Part shown: one piece after another, positions 43,271-50,957 of the stretch | How the letters are laid out: every line of letters begins with the position of its first letter | How positions within the stretch are numbered: the first letter of the stretch is position 1 | Source of the DNA: Candidatus Bathyarchaeota archaeon | GTDB taxonomy: Archaea > Thermoproteota > Bathyarchaeia > Bathyarchaeales > Bathycorpusculaceae | Reading direction: 5' to 3' | Assembly: GCA_026014585.1 (NCBI GenBank) | Contig: JAOZIA010000022.1 | Span: forward strand, 1 to 64,000 | DNA length: 64,000 nt | Notes under the pieces: model-generated | Database searches by the model: none | What the model saw: the letters and a program-made list of their open reading frames with translations, nothing else | Told to the model about the DNA's origin: nothing | Made by a program: the position numbers and the translations under genes

Positions 43271-43534
43271 ATGGAGGTTGTGATTTTTAAATTGTATGAG
43301 TATAAAGTGGTTTATTGGGAAGATGCTTCAGGAGAATTCTCTTTCGGAACATCCGTGAAATCAAGGTTTCAAAATGAAATAAATGAATTGTCCCAAGAAG
43401 GCTGGGTTGTAAAATTCTCCAATACAGCTGCATTACCTCAGACAAATACTGAAAGAAGAATTAGCGCTTATGCCTTACTTGAGAGAGAAAAAATTCCTGC
43501 GCCCTTTAGAGAACGCTCCAAAAATAGGTCATAG
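43271..43534 (+). CDS. DUF4177-like small protein (87 aa)
   Basis: Starts at the ATG with the YEYKVVYWEDASGEF strand; a helix with NEINELSQEGW and a second strand (VVKFSNTAAL) complete the typical 'YkVv...LNelg.eGWel' layout of DUF4177. These are small alpha/beta proteins of unknown function. The ribosome-binding signal is unclear, so the start might be different by a few codons. Confidence 0.6.
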   Translation: MEVVIFKLYEYKVVYWEDASGEFSFGTSVKSRFQNEINELSQEGWVVKFSNTAALPQTNTERRISAYALLEREKIPAPFRERSKNRS

Positions 43535-43608
43535 GCACCTTTTACTTGGGGGGGTTGGTCTTTACAACAAAATACCCAGTTCTTACAATGGAAGCTATAG
43601 AAGTTACA

Positions 43609-44145
43609 TTAATTCATACGAGCGAATATTAGTTTACACACGTATAACGCCTTTGGACCATTCACTTGTTCTTTTTTAATTAATTCAGAAAAATACGCCT
43701 TCGTTAATTTTCTTACCCAAACTTCGTCACTTCCATATTTCAAGTGAAGCAACTCATGAATTAGTGAAGCTCTAGCTCTACTTCCTGCATACTCAACCAA
43801 TAGATATTGTCCATATTCCTTCCTGAATTCATCGCAAAACCTCATAGGTTTTGGGTAAATACGAATTTTGCCCTTAAGGGTGTTACATTTTCCAGCAATA
43901 GTTAACCCATTTTTTCTTGGCGCAGGAAAAATTTCGATACGAATGCTGTCAATACTTTTTGGGGGAATTTTTTCTAATTTTAAAATATCGGATAGAAATT
44001 CTTGAAAGACACTTTTACTTAGCGCTTTGAGGGTAAAGCGGGAATATTTTAGATAGAATTTGCGATTAATAGACAAATTAAGGTTGTTATCGTCGGCATT
44101 AGCTATTGATATTTTGTTGGCGAGTACGTAACTTTGTTTCAACAT
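43609..44145 (-). CDS. HELLH zinc metalloprotease-like protein (178 aa)
   Basis: Residues around 133 carry ASLIHELLHLKYGSDE, an HExxH zinc-binding motif with a downstream acidic residue, placed in a helix as in minigluzincins and SprT-like proteins. The N-terminal half is alpha/beta and basic. There is no signal peptide, so it acts inside the cell. It is next to a zinc-ribbon gene (44153-44371). Small HExxH proteins occur in phage and defence islands; here the substrate is unknown. Confidence 0.7.
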   Translation of the reverse strand: MLKQSYVLANKISIANADDNNLNLSINRKFYLKYSRFTLKALSKSVFQEFLSDILKLEKIPPKSIDSIRIEIFPAPRKNGLTIAGKCNTLKGKIRIYPKPMRFCDEFRKEYGQYLLVEYAGSRARASLIHELLHLKYGSDEVWVRKLTKAYFSELIKKEQVNGPKALYVCKLIFARMN

Positions 44146-44152
44146 TCTGCAT

Positions 44153-44371
44153 CTATGTATATTTTATTATTGATTCGGTTTTAACAAGAAAAACGCTGTT
44201 TTTGTTTGCCTTAGATGCCTTGCGTGGAAATCCATATGGATCAGGTCTACGTTCTGTGCTGTGACTTGCAGAACATTGGATTCCAACAATCTGTTTATTT
44301 TGTGAGATCCAAACAATGCGTCCCATTCTAGTGCATTCGGGGCACTGCGCATAATCCCCTATTTGCACCAT
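44153..44371 (-). CDS. Small zinc-binding protein (72 aa)
   Basis: ATG with an AGGTGA site. CPEC near residue 9 and a later Cys/His pair (CSASH) near residue 33 could bind zinc; strands with GRIVWIS and VGIQCS give a small beta domain, followed by a basic tail. Eight bases upstream of the metalloprotease gene, so likely co-transcribed. Confidence 0.55.
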   Translation of the reverse strand: MVQIGDYAQCPECTRMGRIVWISQNKQIVGIQCSASHSTERRPDPYGFPRKASKANKNSVFLVKTESIIKYT

Positions 44372-44550
44372 TTTGAATCACCTTTTTTATTGCGATTGCA
44401 ATCTCCACAGATTGCTGTGCTGAAACCAAAAATGATTTTCGCAGATGGCCTAAATGCGGTACCTGTGATCTTTAATACTTCAATATTTTGTTTCAATTCT
44501 CTCTCTTCTAACGAAATTAAGAAAAGTTTACTTAGCTGAATTCCAAGCAA
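44359..44550 (-). CDS. Doubtful small ORF with a Cys-containing C-terminus (63 aa)
   Basis: Overlaps the next gene by 13 bases. The last 20 residues carry CGDCN and a terminal WC, reminiscent of zinc-binding tails, while the first 30 look non-descript. The start is TTG with weak signals. May be spurious or a decayed gene. Confidence 0.25.
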   Translation of the reverse strand: MLGIQLSKLFLISLEERELKQNIEVLKITGTAFRPSAKIIFGFSTAICGDCNRNKKGDSKWCK

Positions 44551-44768
44551 AAAGACTTTTCAGTAATATAACATGCACTACCAAGCTTATAAACAACTGA
44601 AGTTTAAGGAAGTTGTTTTCGGAAACGCTTGATATCGCTTTAGGAGTTTATACTCAAAAAGTAGGAGTGCATTGCAATAACCCGCCTATGGGTTTAGTAG
44701 TTTCTCAGGTATACAACAAAGGGGCTCCAAATAAGGATAGACGCATCGTCTGAACCTGGGAAGCGCCC

Positions 44769-45524
44769 TTAATCTGAAAAGTATTCCTTTGCTAATTCAA
44801 TATGCCTTTCGATATCGGTCTTCTCGTAGGATAACATGGCAGTATGCGCTAAGCACCATGCATAATACTTCTTTAGAGAATCAAAGAGCTCCAACGCAAG
44901 CGCATCTTCCTGTGGGTGTTTCCACCATTTCCAGTAGGTTCCCGACATCGGTGTTTCTTTATTTGGCGCAAAAGATCGGACAGATTCATGTAATGCCACC
45001 CCGAATGGCGCAGCCTTTTTTTCAATTTGAAATGCCTGTGTTAATGGAGCTCCAAAAAATATTTGATTGACCTGTTTAGAGTTTTCTCGAAGTTCAGTAG
45101 CGCATGCTAATGTTTCCTTGCCTGTGATGACGGGCCCATACGCTAACCCGCTTCTGATCATAAATTTATGAAGCGCGACCGGTTCAAGTATGAATGTAAT
45201 TGCAAGTGCTGAGTTAACTTTATTTAGAAAATTCAGGACAGACTTCTGTGAAGATGAACAGGCGTAAATTCCATCTATAACTGGAAATAACTCAATTGAT
45301 GAATCATGCGCGTGCAAGGATGCTAAATGTAGTTTCATTAGGAAATGCGCTGACATGTTTAAGGAACGTAGCATTACACTTTGAGACCCCATTACGTCAA
45401 CCCAGCCTACGTATTTGTGTGTTGCAGGCAACATTTTGTCATGAGCAAACAACGGTTGCTCACATTTACGTTGTTCAGCAATTGAAGGCACAACAGTAGG
45501 AGTGCTAATATTTTTGTAATTCAT
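44769..45524 (-). CDS. Class III nucleotide-cyclase-like protein (Pycsar cyclase-like)
   Basis: Start at ATG 45524 with AGGTGA five bases upstream (251 aa). The core reads like a class III cyclase. The first metal Asp is in YVGWVDVMGS, and the second in FPVIDGIYACSS after about 55 residues. IRSGLAYGPVITG equals the family's RiGi..GpV strand, and FFGAPLTQAFQIEKKAAPFG equals the 'G..v..A..lE.....g' helix. The single catalytic domain without other domains recalls the bacterial Pycsar antiphage cyclases, which make cCMP or cUMP. No TM or TIR effector is adjacent. Product and role are inferred; a degenerate cyclase is possible. Confidence 0.6.
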   Translation of the reverse strand: MNYKNISTPTVVPSIAEQRKCEQPLFAHDKMLPATHKYVGWVDVMGSQSVMLRSLNMSAHFLMKLHLASLHAHDSSIELFPVIDGIYACSSSQKSVLNFLNKVNSALAITFILEPVALHKFMIRSGLAYGPVITGKETLACATELRENSKQVNQIFFGAPLTQAFQIEKKAAPFGVALHESVRSFAPNKETPMSGTYWKWWKHPQEDALALELFDSLKKYYAWCLAHTAMLSYEKTDIERHIELAKEYFSD

Positions 45525-45690
45525 AAAATCACCTTGCCTCATTGTTTTCCGCTGTAATTAGGCTTTTCATTCAATCTATCTTTCTGCGAGGAAGTTGTCA
45601 GTAATATGAAAAAATAGGAAGCGCGCAGATACATTGGGATTACGCAAAAAGGAGCTCTTATGCACAAGGATAGTACGGGTGACAGGTGTT

Positions 45691-45819
45691 TCATTGACGA
45701 TTAAAAGACAGCATGTGACCTTTATGTTGAACCATCCGATGAATACGTAATTCCTCAGGGCTGTGAAAAGCAGTATTACAAATTCGACACTTAAACAGTT
45801 GATCATTATACTCTAACAT
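45691..45819 (-). CDS. Tiny C2H2 zinc-finger protein (42 aa)
   Basis: ATG frame encoding FKCRICNTAFHSPEELRIH and then RMVQH: C-x2-C-x12-H-x4-H, a textbook C2H2 finger with the conserved F and L. A single finger with short tails. Similar one-finger proteins occur in archaeal viruses and haloarchaea as regulators. It lies upstream of the cyclase on the same strand, with a 166-base gap. GGAG is present but rather far upstream. Confidence 0.65.
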   Translation of the reverse strand: MLEYNDQLFKCRICNTAFHSPEELRIHRMVQHKGHMLSFNRQ

Positions 45820-45941
45820 TTTAAAATTTCACTACTCCAACAATGATTTGATAATGCCCTAAGAAAACATTACCCCACTTATAAAGAAGGGCGTCTTGAT
45901 TCTGCAAAATGAAAGTATCATTCACTCAGCAAGTCTGTTAT

Positions 45942-46061
45942 TTATTCAGTGTTTATTTTCCACAGGTTAAGTGGACACTGATTCCAGCAGTAAGTGCTCG
46001 CTTTATACATGCAACCTTGACATTCTACTCTGTCAAAGCGTTTCTGACTGTGTTTACTCAT
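45942..46061 (-). CDS. Tiny four-cysteine protein (39 aa)
   Basis: ATG preceded by AGGTG at good spacing. The product has ECQGC and YCWNQC pairs (C-x2-C-x8-C-x3-C), likely a zinc site, with basic flanks. It starts 29 bases after the previous stop on the same strand, so the two probably form an operon leading to the C2H2 gene. No family is known. Confidence 0.6.
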   Translation of the reverse strand: MSKHSQKRFDRVECQGCMYKASTYCWNQCPLNLWKINTE

Positions 46062-46090
46062 ATCAGCACCTAAAAAAGGAAAAGGAATTG

Positions 46091-46225
46091 TTATGCCGTT
46101 TCTTTCTTCTTGACGTTATTTGCATAGATTTTCTTGGTAGTTTTCTTTCTGTATTCACAATGAGGCCGTACTGATGATTTGCATCTTCGGCAGTTTTTAA
46201 CTAGACCAACTCTTAGCATACACAT
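46091..46225 (-). CDS. Tiny basic cysteine-containing protein (44 aa)
   Basis: ATG with GAGAGGT seven bases upstream. CRRC and a later HC, then a very basic tail (RKKTTKKIYANNVKKK), suggest a zinc-stabilised nucleic-acid-binding peptide. First gene of the leftward run of tiny zinc proteins and probably of its transcript. Confidence 0.6.
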   Translation of the reverse strand: MCMLRVGLVKNCRRCKSSVRPHCEYRKKTTKKIYANNVKKKETA

Positions 46226-46351
46226 GTCTATTTACCTCTCTATTGTTTTATGTTCAGAAAAGGATCAAATATTCAATCAGTCGATTCCAAGAGGATAAGA
46301 GAAACTCTTCGGTCAATAATACTGCTGTATCAGACTAATAAAGGTTGAAAT

Positions 46352-46559
46352 CTCGGGATTTTTTTGATTAAAAAATTTTTTTCCGTTTTTTTCCCGAAAA
46401 ACGGTTGTTTTAGTTTTTTTTCATGTTTTTAAGCCCAAAAATCCCTTTTCGAGTGCATACCCTAATATAGTTGATGAATCCATATATGTGCTGTTAGAAT
46501 TCTTTAGGGGAAGAGTAAACCCAAAATTAAGCTGCTTTTTCTCGGGATTATTCTGATTA
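46352..46559. repeat. Two copies of a 19-base direct repeat upstream of aIF1A
   Basis: CTCGGGATTTTTTTGATTA at 46352-46370 and CTCGGGATTATTCTGATTA at 46541-46559 match at 17 of 19 positions. The second copy ends 32 bases before the aIF1A start. They may be binding sites for a regulator or promoter-linked elements. Confidence 0.45.
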
Positions 46560-46591
46560 TACGTGGTTAATGCCACACTGGACAACATAAC

Positions 46592-46897
46592 ATGGGTAAA
46601 CGAAAAGTAACAAATGAAGGCAACATAGACAGTATGGTTCTACCTTCACCAAACGATGTTTTGGGCATAGCCGTAAAAATGCTGGGTTGCGACAGGATAA
46701 TGGTTAAATGCCAAGATGGAAAAGAACGTCTCTGTAGAGTCAGAGGTAAACTGAAAAAGCGTGTCTGGATAAGAGAAGGTGACATAGTTTTGGTTTCACC
46801 ATGGGATTTCCAGACTGAAACTAGAGGCGACATATTTTGGCGGTACAGAAAGAACCAATCGGATTGGCTTAGAAATCATAATTATCTGACAATGTAG
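46592..46897 (+). CDS. eif1A: Translation initiation factor aIF1A
   Basis: 101 residues with the S1/OB fold of eIF1A: VLGIAVKMLGCDRIMVKCQDG, then RVRGKLKKRVWIREGDIVLVSPWDFQ and the C-terminal DIFWRYRKNQSDWLR. It binds the ribosomal A site during initiation. It leads a rightward cluster that includes aIF2-alpha. Confidence 0.95.
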   Translation: MGKRKVTNEGNIDSMVLPSPNDVLGIAVKMLGCDRIMVKCQDGKERLCRVRGKLKKRVWIREGDIVLVSPWDFQTETRGDIFWRYRKNQSDWLRNHNYLTM

Positions 46898-46913
46898 AGG
46901 GGGACACGCTAAA

Positions 46914-47087
46914 ATCAACGTTAAATGCACTGAGTGCGGAAATACATTCAAAAAAGATGACATGACACTTGGCGAAGTGGTTACCTGTCCAATCTGCGAA
47001 GCGCAATACAAAGTAGTGGTAACCACAGATGGCAAGCTACGGTTAGAAGATTTTGTCTTCGACGAAAGTGACCCTGGTGAACTCTAA
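46914..47087 (+). CDS. LysW-like zinc-ribbon protein without a canonical start (57 aa)
   Basis: Reads VKCTECGNTFKKDDMTLGEVVTCPICEAQYKVVV and an acidic C-terminus (CxxC...CxxC, one zinc ribbon). An AGGGGG site lies about nine bases before codon ATC at 46914, but no ATG, GTG or TTG exists between the upstream stop and the first cysteine. An ATC/ATT-type start or a sequence error is needed. It lies between aIF1A and the next gene, like other archaeal translation clusters. Confidence 0.55.
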   Translation: MNVKCTECGNTFKKDDMTLGEVVTCPICEAQYKVVVTTDGKLRLEDFVFDESDPGEL

Positions 47088-47109
47088 CAGCCCAAAGGTG
47101 AGTTAGAAT

Positions 47110-47637
47110 ATGAGTGAAAACAAAACCAACTTCATAATGGCTGTACGAGGATATAAAAGCATGAAAAAGCAGCAGAGCGCCAACTTTACAGATATAACAG
47201 CACTTGATACTTCTAACAACAAAGTATTACTGCGGATAATTGACCCGTTAACTAAAGAATACATCGGCATAAATGATGTCAAGAACATGGCGACTGCAAT
47301 TAAACGTGACAATTATGCTTCTGCAATCTTGATAAGTAAACACTTCACCAACAACGCACTAGAAGAGATGAGCAAACAGAAAATTCAGTATGTCTCAGAA
47401 GACTACATGTTCCCAGTTGATATACAAGAACTGTACTTGGCAATAGTGAATTGTGCAAATATCCAATGCCAGAAAAAATGTGGTAAAGTATTGTTAGTTA
47501 TAACTGAATGCGATGAAAAAGCTGCTTACCTCTGTAAAACAAAGACACTTGCAGTAGCTGCGAAACGCCACTTTGAAGAAGGAACTGTTGGTTTACTGAA
47601 AAACGACCTAAAGATGGTCTTGGCGATAACTCGATAA
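47110..47637 (+). CDS. Conserved-looking archaeal protein of the aIF1A-aIF2 cluster (175 aa)
   Basis: Soluble alpha/beta protein. The middle has DNYASAILISKHFTNNALEEMSKQKIQYVSEDYMFP, similar to the core of restriction-endonuclase-like folds or Mrr-type proteins. A later CANIQCQKKCG has three cysteines. Its neighbours are translation factors, so a role in RNA or translation is possible; no catalytic residues can be assigned. Confidence 0.55.
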   Translation: MSENKTNFIMAVRGYKSMKKQQSANFTDITALDTSNNKVLLRIIDPLTKEYIGINDVKNMATAIKRDNYASAILISKHFTNNALEEMSKQKIQYVSEDYMFPVDIQELYLAIVNCANIQCQKKCGKVLLVITECDEKAAYLCKTKTLAVAAKRHFEEGTVGLLKNDLKMVLAITR

Positions 47638-47660
47638 GCAATGTAAACTCGAATTTTTGG

Positions 47661-48458
47661 ATGAAAAATATGTCTGAGCAAAAAAATGAGTGGCCAGAAT
47701 CCGGCGACCTGGTTATGGTTACGATTAAAAACGTGATGGATTACGGAGTATACGTTAATCTTGATGAATACAACAAAAGAGGCTTTCTTCATATCTCAGA
47801 AATTTCCAGTGCCCGCATAAGGAACATCCGTGATTTTGTTAGAGAAAACCAAAAGATGGTTCTTAAAGTGCTACGGGTAGACCTTGAAAAAGGGCACATC
47901 GACTTATCGTTGAGGCGTGTCACGAAAAGGGAACGAATTGAAAAAGTCAAATCTTGGAAGAAAGACCGTAAAGGAGACACACTGCTGAATATAATGGCTG
48001 AACGGGCTGGTTTGCCAAGAGAAGATGTGTACCAGAAAGTCGGCGCTGTGCTAGAAGAGAAGTATGGTCTCTACGACGGTTTTGAGAAAGTTCTAAAAGA
48101 AGGTGCCTCTGTCTTAACACAGTTGAATGTTTCCGAGGAGTTAGCAAAGGTTGTACTTCAAGTTGCAGAGGACCGAATTCGAGTCAAGACAGTGACAGCC
48201 TGGGGCGTTTTAGAGGTATATTGCTCTCGCCCAAACGGAGTTAAATGCATCAAGACAGCATTTAGCGATGCCAAGGAAGCACACAAATCCAAAGACGCCC
48301 AAATTTATTTCTCAGTTATCGCAGCACCAAAATACCGCATTGAAGTTATAGCTGATAACTGGAAACGAGCCGAAGAAATCCTTAGCAGGGTAAGCGAAGG
48401 CGTAGTTGCTAACATACATGAAGTCGGCGGACAGGGCAAGTTTAAGCGAGAAAAATAA
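47661..48458 (+). CDS. Translation initiation factor aIF2, alpha subunit
   Basis: 265 residues (an alternative ATG is at 47670). The N-terminal S1 domain (GDLVMVTIKNVMDYGVYV... GFLHISEISS, then GHIDLSLRRV) is followed by the helical domain and the alpha/beta C-terminal domain with CIKTAFSDAKEA. It forms aIF2 with beta and gamma subunits and delivers initiator tRNA. The subunit order is normal and the length is that of archaeal aIF2-alpha. Confidence 0.95.
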   Translation: MKNMSEQKNEWPESGDLVMVTIKNVMDYGVYVNLDEYNKRGFLHISEISSARIRNIRDFVRENQKMVLKVLRVDLEKGHIDLSLRRVTKRERIEKVKSWKKDRKGDTLLNIMAERAGLPREDVYQKVGAVLEEKYGLYDGFEKVLKEGASVLTQLNVSEELAKVVLQVAEDRIRVKTVTAWGVLEVYCSRPNGVKCIKTAFSDAKEAHKSKDAQIYFSVIAAPKYRIEVIADNWKRAEEILSRVSEGVVANIHEVGGQGKFKREK

Positions 48459-48483
48459 TCGAGCCTTACTGAGGTGACAAGTT

Positions 48484-48594
48484 ATGAAGTATAAAAGTTC
48501 TGTCAAAAGGGTAGAACGGTTAGGGGGCGGCAAAATCCGAGGAGTAATCATTGATGAAAACGCGGGCGAAATCGATTACTTAATTCACACATAA
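48484..48594 (+). CDS. Tiny protein downstream of aIF2-alpha (36 aa)
   Basis: ATG with a strong GAGGTGA site. The product is basic then acidic (KRVERLGGGKIRG... IDENAGEIDYLIH) and has no cysteine. Its position is that of Nop10 in many archaea but it lacks the Nop10 zinc ribbon, so it is not that protein. Function unknown; the translation signal makes it likely real. Confidence 0.5.
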   Translation: MKYKSSVKRVERLGGGKIRGVIIDENAGEIDYLIHT

Positions 48595-48706
48595 TACTTA
48601 GAGCAGAGTCTTCGGCATATCCAAACGTTTATGTCAAAGCAAATCTCTAATCTCAAGCTAATTTGCCGCTATTTTTGTAGCCTAAAATTAACAGGACCAA
48701 CACGTA

Positions 48707-48925
48707 ATGTCTGAAAGACCCACAACCCAAATAAAATGTAGTGACTGCGGCAAAACCGCCACTGTTCCCTTTAAGCCTACGGCAGATAAACCCGTATACT
48801 GCAGAGAATGTTTAGCTAAGCATAGAATATCCAAAAATAGACCAATGAATCAAGCTGAAGCAAGGCGTTCAAGCCCTGATACCGAGAAACAAGCTTGGTC
48901 TAGGCGACGGAAACACTGGAGGTAA
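48707..48925 (+). CDS. Zinc-ribbon protein of CxxC-CxxC type (72 aa)
   Basis: Contains CSDCGKTATVPFKPTADKPVYCREC, the well-known 'CxxCG...VPFkPt.dkPVYCr.C' motif of small archaeal zinc proteins, followed by a basic Arg/Lys-rich tail suited to RNA or DNA binding. Cellular role unknown. It precedes Alba. Confidence 0.8.
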   Translation: MSERPTTQIKCSDCGKTATVPFKPTADKPVYCRECLAKHRISKNRPMNQAEARRSSPDTEKQAWSRRRKHWR

Positions 48926-49056
48926 ATACCTCTTGGTTAAAGCGTTTGAGTTTCAGTTATCTGATTTGCTTTATTAGACAGAACCAGTTACTAATGGTTA
49001 ACGTTTTCTGTCAAGTAGACTCCAGAAAGCCAAGAATAAAAGGAAGTGATTTGAAT

Positions 49057-49344
49057 TTGACACAGAAATCTAATGATGTAATCTTTGTTGGAAATAAACC
49101 GCCAATGAGCTATGTGCTTGCTATCATAACTGCCTTCTCAGGTAACCAAAATAAAGTTACCTTAAAAGCCCGCGGACAAGCAATAACAACAACTGTTGAT
49201 GTTGCAGAAATAACGAGAAACCGCTTTATCAAAGACATCAAAGTGACAAACATAGCAATCGGTACTGTCGAGATGCCGCCAAGAGAGGGCGAAAACAGAT
49301 CCAGAATGGTTTCTACAATAGAAATCAGTCTTAACAAAGAGTAA
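49057..49344 (+). CDS. albA: Chromatin protein Alba
   Basis: 95 residues from TTG 49057, about ten bases after AGGAAG. It has the Alba signature NDVIFVGNKPPMSYVLAIITAF, then VTLKARGQAITTTVDVAEITRNRF with the acetylatable region, and the C-terminal STIEISL strand. It binds DNA and RNA as a dimer and packages the chromosome. It is the last host gene before the provirus. Confidence 0.95.
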   Translation: MTQKSNDVIFVGNKPPMSYVLAIITAFSGNQNKVTLKARGQAITTTVDVAEITRNRFIKDIKVTNIAIGTVEMPPREGENRSRMVSTIEISLNKE

Positions 49345-49455
49345 TGTAAATACCATATAAGCGGAACACCTCTTTTTTTTACATTAACTGCTGTCCTCAC
49401 CTGACTTGATTTGGGTCTCTGTGAATTCAATACCAAACAGATGTTGAACTTTGAA

Positions 49456-49502
49456 TGGATCGCTGGGATTTGAACCCTCTGAATTTAGACCCCTGGTCCA
49501 CC
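49456..49502 (-). repeat. tRNA-like 3' end, candidate left attachment site
   Basis: On the minus strand this stretch ends with GGGTTCAAATCCC (T-arm like), AGCGATCC and A. The T-stem is imperfect and the 5' half cannot be folded into a cloverleaf. Position at the edge of the provirus suggests an att remnant of a tRNA gene whose intact copy is at the other end. Confidence 0.45.
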
Positions 49503-49742
49503 ATAAATAATAGATGTTCTTTTTTCTAAAAGCTATACATGTCGAAATCGCATATGTACTCAAACTCTTCTGCTTGCGCGCGTCTTTAAGTTGTAATGGT
49601 CTCGATGTTATCGGGACATCAACAACTCTCTCCTAACTAGATATATTTGGGATTAGGTAAATTTCGTGTTTGTGATATTATCACGTTTAGGCTCTCAAGG
49701 CATTAATGCGTAGTTATCGTATTGTTGTTTGGCGATTTAGCT
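49503..49742. promoter_or_regulatory. Provirus leader with palindrome GTGATA-T-TATCAC
   Basis: The gap before the virion genes is AT-rich with TATA-like ATATATTTGG and a near-perfect palindrome at 49672-49684. It may be the operator and promoter of the late virion operon. No RNA gene is seen. Confidence 0.4.
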
Positions 49743-50444
49743 ATGTCTGAACGTTTCCGCGAGCACGTTGCCTCTCTCTTGACCTTCAAGCTTCTTGAAG
49801 CCTTACCCGATAAGCCCCTGCGTATTCGGGGCGTAGCCATGTGCACAGGCATGAGCCGCAACCTAAACATCTACACTCCCGCAGAACTGGAAGCCTTCTC
49901 AAGCAAGCTCACTAACGCGCCAGTTTACATTGAGCATGTTTCTGTTCCTAACGCAGTCGGCAAGGTTACTAAAACCGATTGGGACGGACACAACCTATGG
50001 TACGAAGCTGAAATATACGATACTGAAACAGCCGAGAAAATCCGCAAAGGCTTAGTCCAGCACGTAAGCGTCGGAGCAGACTATGAAGCCATCGATTTAG
50101 TAGACGGCAAAGTTCCCCACGGCTTGCATAATGCGGAGCTCAGTTTGGTGGCTGTTCCAGGTATTCCCGAGACAAATGTGCAGGTTTTAGAAAAGCTAAC
50201 TCAAACCGAGGGCAGGCTAACTGAAGCACAAAAAACCATCGAAGACTTACGCAAACAGGTTCCCGGTGGCGGCTTACTCAAGAACCCACCTAAGATGATA
50301 GCGGTCTTGGAAGCTGCTCAGATGGTTGAAGCTGTTTTGCCTTCGCCGATGGTTCAGCGAAGTTGGAGTCTTGGACCTCAACGCATGTGCCAAGAACTGC
50401 GCCGAGTAGTCCAACAGCTAGAGCAGAAAGCGGGAGGCAGCTAG
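49743..50444 (+). CDS. Prohead protease, S78/HK97 type
   Basis: 233 residues from the ATG at 49743; a TTG further upstream is less likely. The catalytic His is in PVYIEHVSVP, the Ser in VQHVSVGADY, and HNAELSLVAVPGIPETNV is the typical family end of the protease domain. A coiled-coil C-terminal part (residues about 150-233) likely serves as a scaffold. It processes the capsid protein during head assembly. It opens the virion module, ahead of the cement and capsid genes. Confidence 0.8.
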   Translation: MSERFREHVASLLTFKLLEALPDKPLRIRGVAMCTGMSRNLNIYTPAELEAFSSKLTNAPVYIEHVSVPNAVGKVTKTDWDGHNLWYEAEIYDTETAEKIRKGLVQHVSVGADYEAIDLVDGKVPHGLHNAELSLVAVPGIPETNVQVLEKLTQTEGRLTEAQKTIEDLRKQVPGGGLLKNPPKMIAVLEAAQMVEAVLPSPMVQRSWSLGPQRMCQELRRVVQQLEQKAGGS

Positions 50445-50446
50445 CT

Positions 50447-50539
50447 ATGTTTACGCTCACTTTTGTGGGGAAGAGTACCAAAGGACGAACTTTGGGAAAT
50501 TCAAAGTTTAGAATTGATTTGATTTTGAATGGCCGATAA
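50447..50539 (+). CDS. Tiny provirus protein (30 aa)
   Basis: ATG with GGAGG nine bases upstream; it overlaps the start of the next gene by eleven bases. A short basic peptide with beta character. It may be a leader that couples translation of the decoration protein. Confidence 0.35.
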   Translation: MFTLTFVGKSTKGRTLGNSKFRIDLILNGR

Positions 50540-50957
50540 AACAGGCAAAACTTGGATGGCTGTTGGAGAAACCGACGACCCAAACGCAATCATAGAATCC
50601 TATGAAGCCGCAGCACCAATCACCAAAGGCGCACCCGTCTACCTAAGCGACGACGACGTGGTCTCACCCAGCCCAGGCGGAGACGAAGCCATAGGCATAG
50701 CAACCAAAACCGTAACCACAGGCGAAATGTGCCCCGTCCTAAAGCGTGGCAGAGTCAAAGTCACAGCCAATGGACCAATAACAAGGGGCAAAGGCGTATG
50801 CAGCGCAGCAGCAAACAAAGTCTCCCAACTCGTGGACCAAGCAGTCGACGAGAATGGTTCAGCAACCTACACGATATTCTACAACCGCAAACTCGGAACC
50901 GCCCTTGAATCCGCAACCATAGACGGCGACCTAATCTTCATAGACTTGGAGAAGTGA
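50529..50957 (+). CDS. Capsid decoration protein, DUF2190-like
   Basis: 142 residues, all beta, with GKTWMAVGET, AAAPITKGAPVYLSDDDVVSP, and AIGIATKTVTTGE, a typical DUF2190 capsid-cement pattern. It probably binds the outside or lattice of the capsid next to the HK97 coat protein. Encoded immediately before the major capsid gene; the stop overlaps its GTG start (GTGA). Confidence 0.75.
   Translation: MADKTGKTWMAVGETDDPNAIIESYEAAAPITKGAPVYLSDDDVVSPSPGGDEAIGIATKTVTTGEMCPVLKRGRVKVTANGPITRGKGVCSAAANKVSQLVDQAVDENGSATYTIFYNRKLGTALESATIDGDLIFIDLEK

Noticed and set aside
45576-45806. Leftward 76-residue frame overlapping the C2H2 gene
   Set aside because: The overlapping frame with the complete C2H2 pattern is far more protein-like.
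48484-48594. Tiny gene after aIF2-alpha as Nop10
   Set aside because: Position fits, but the two CxxC pairs of archaeal Nop10 are absent.
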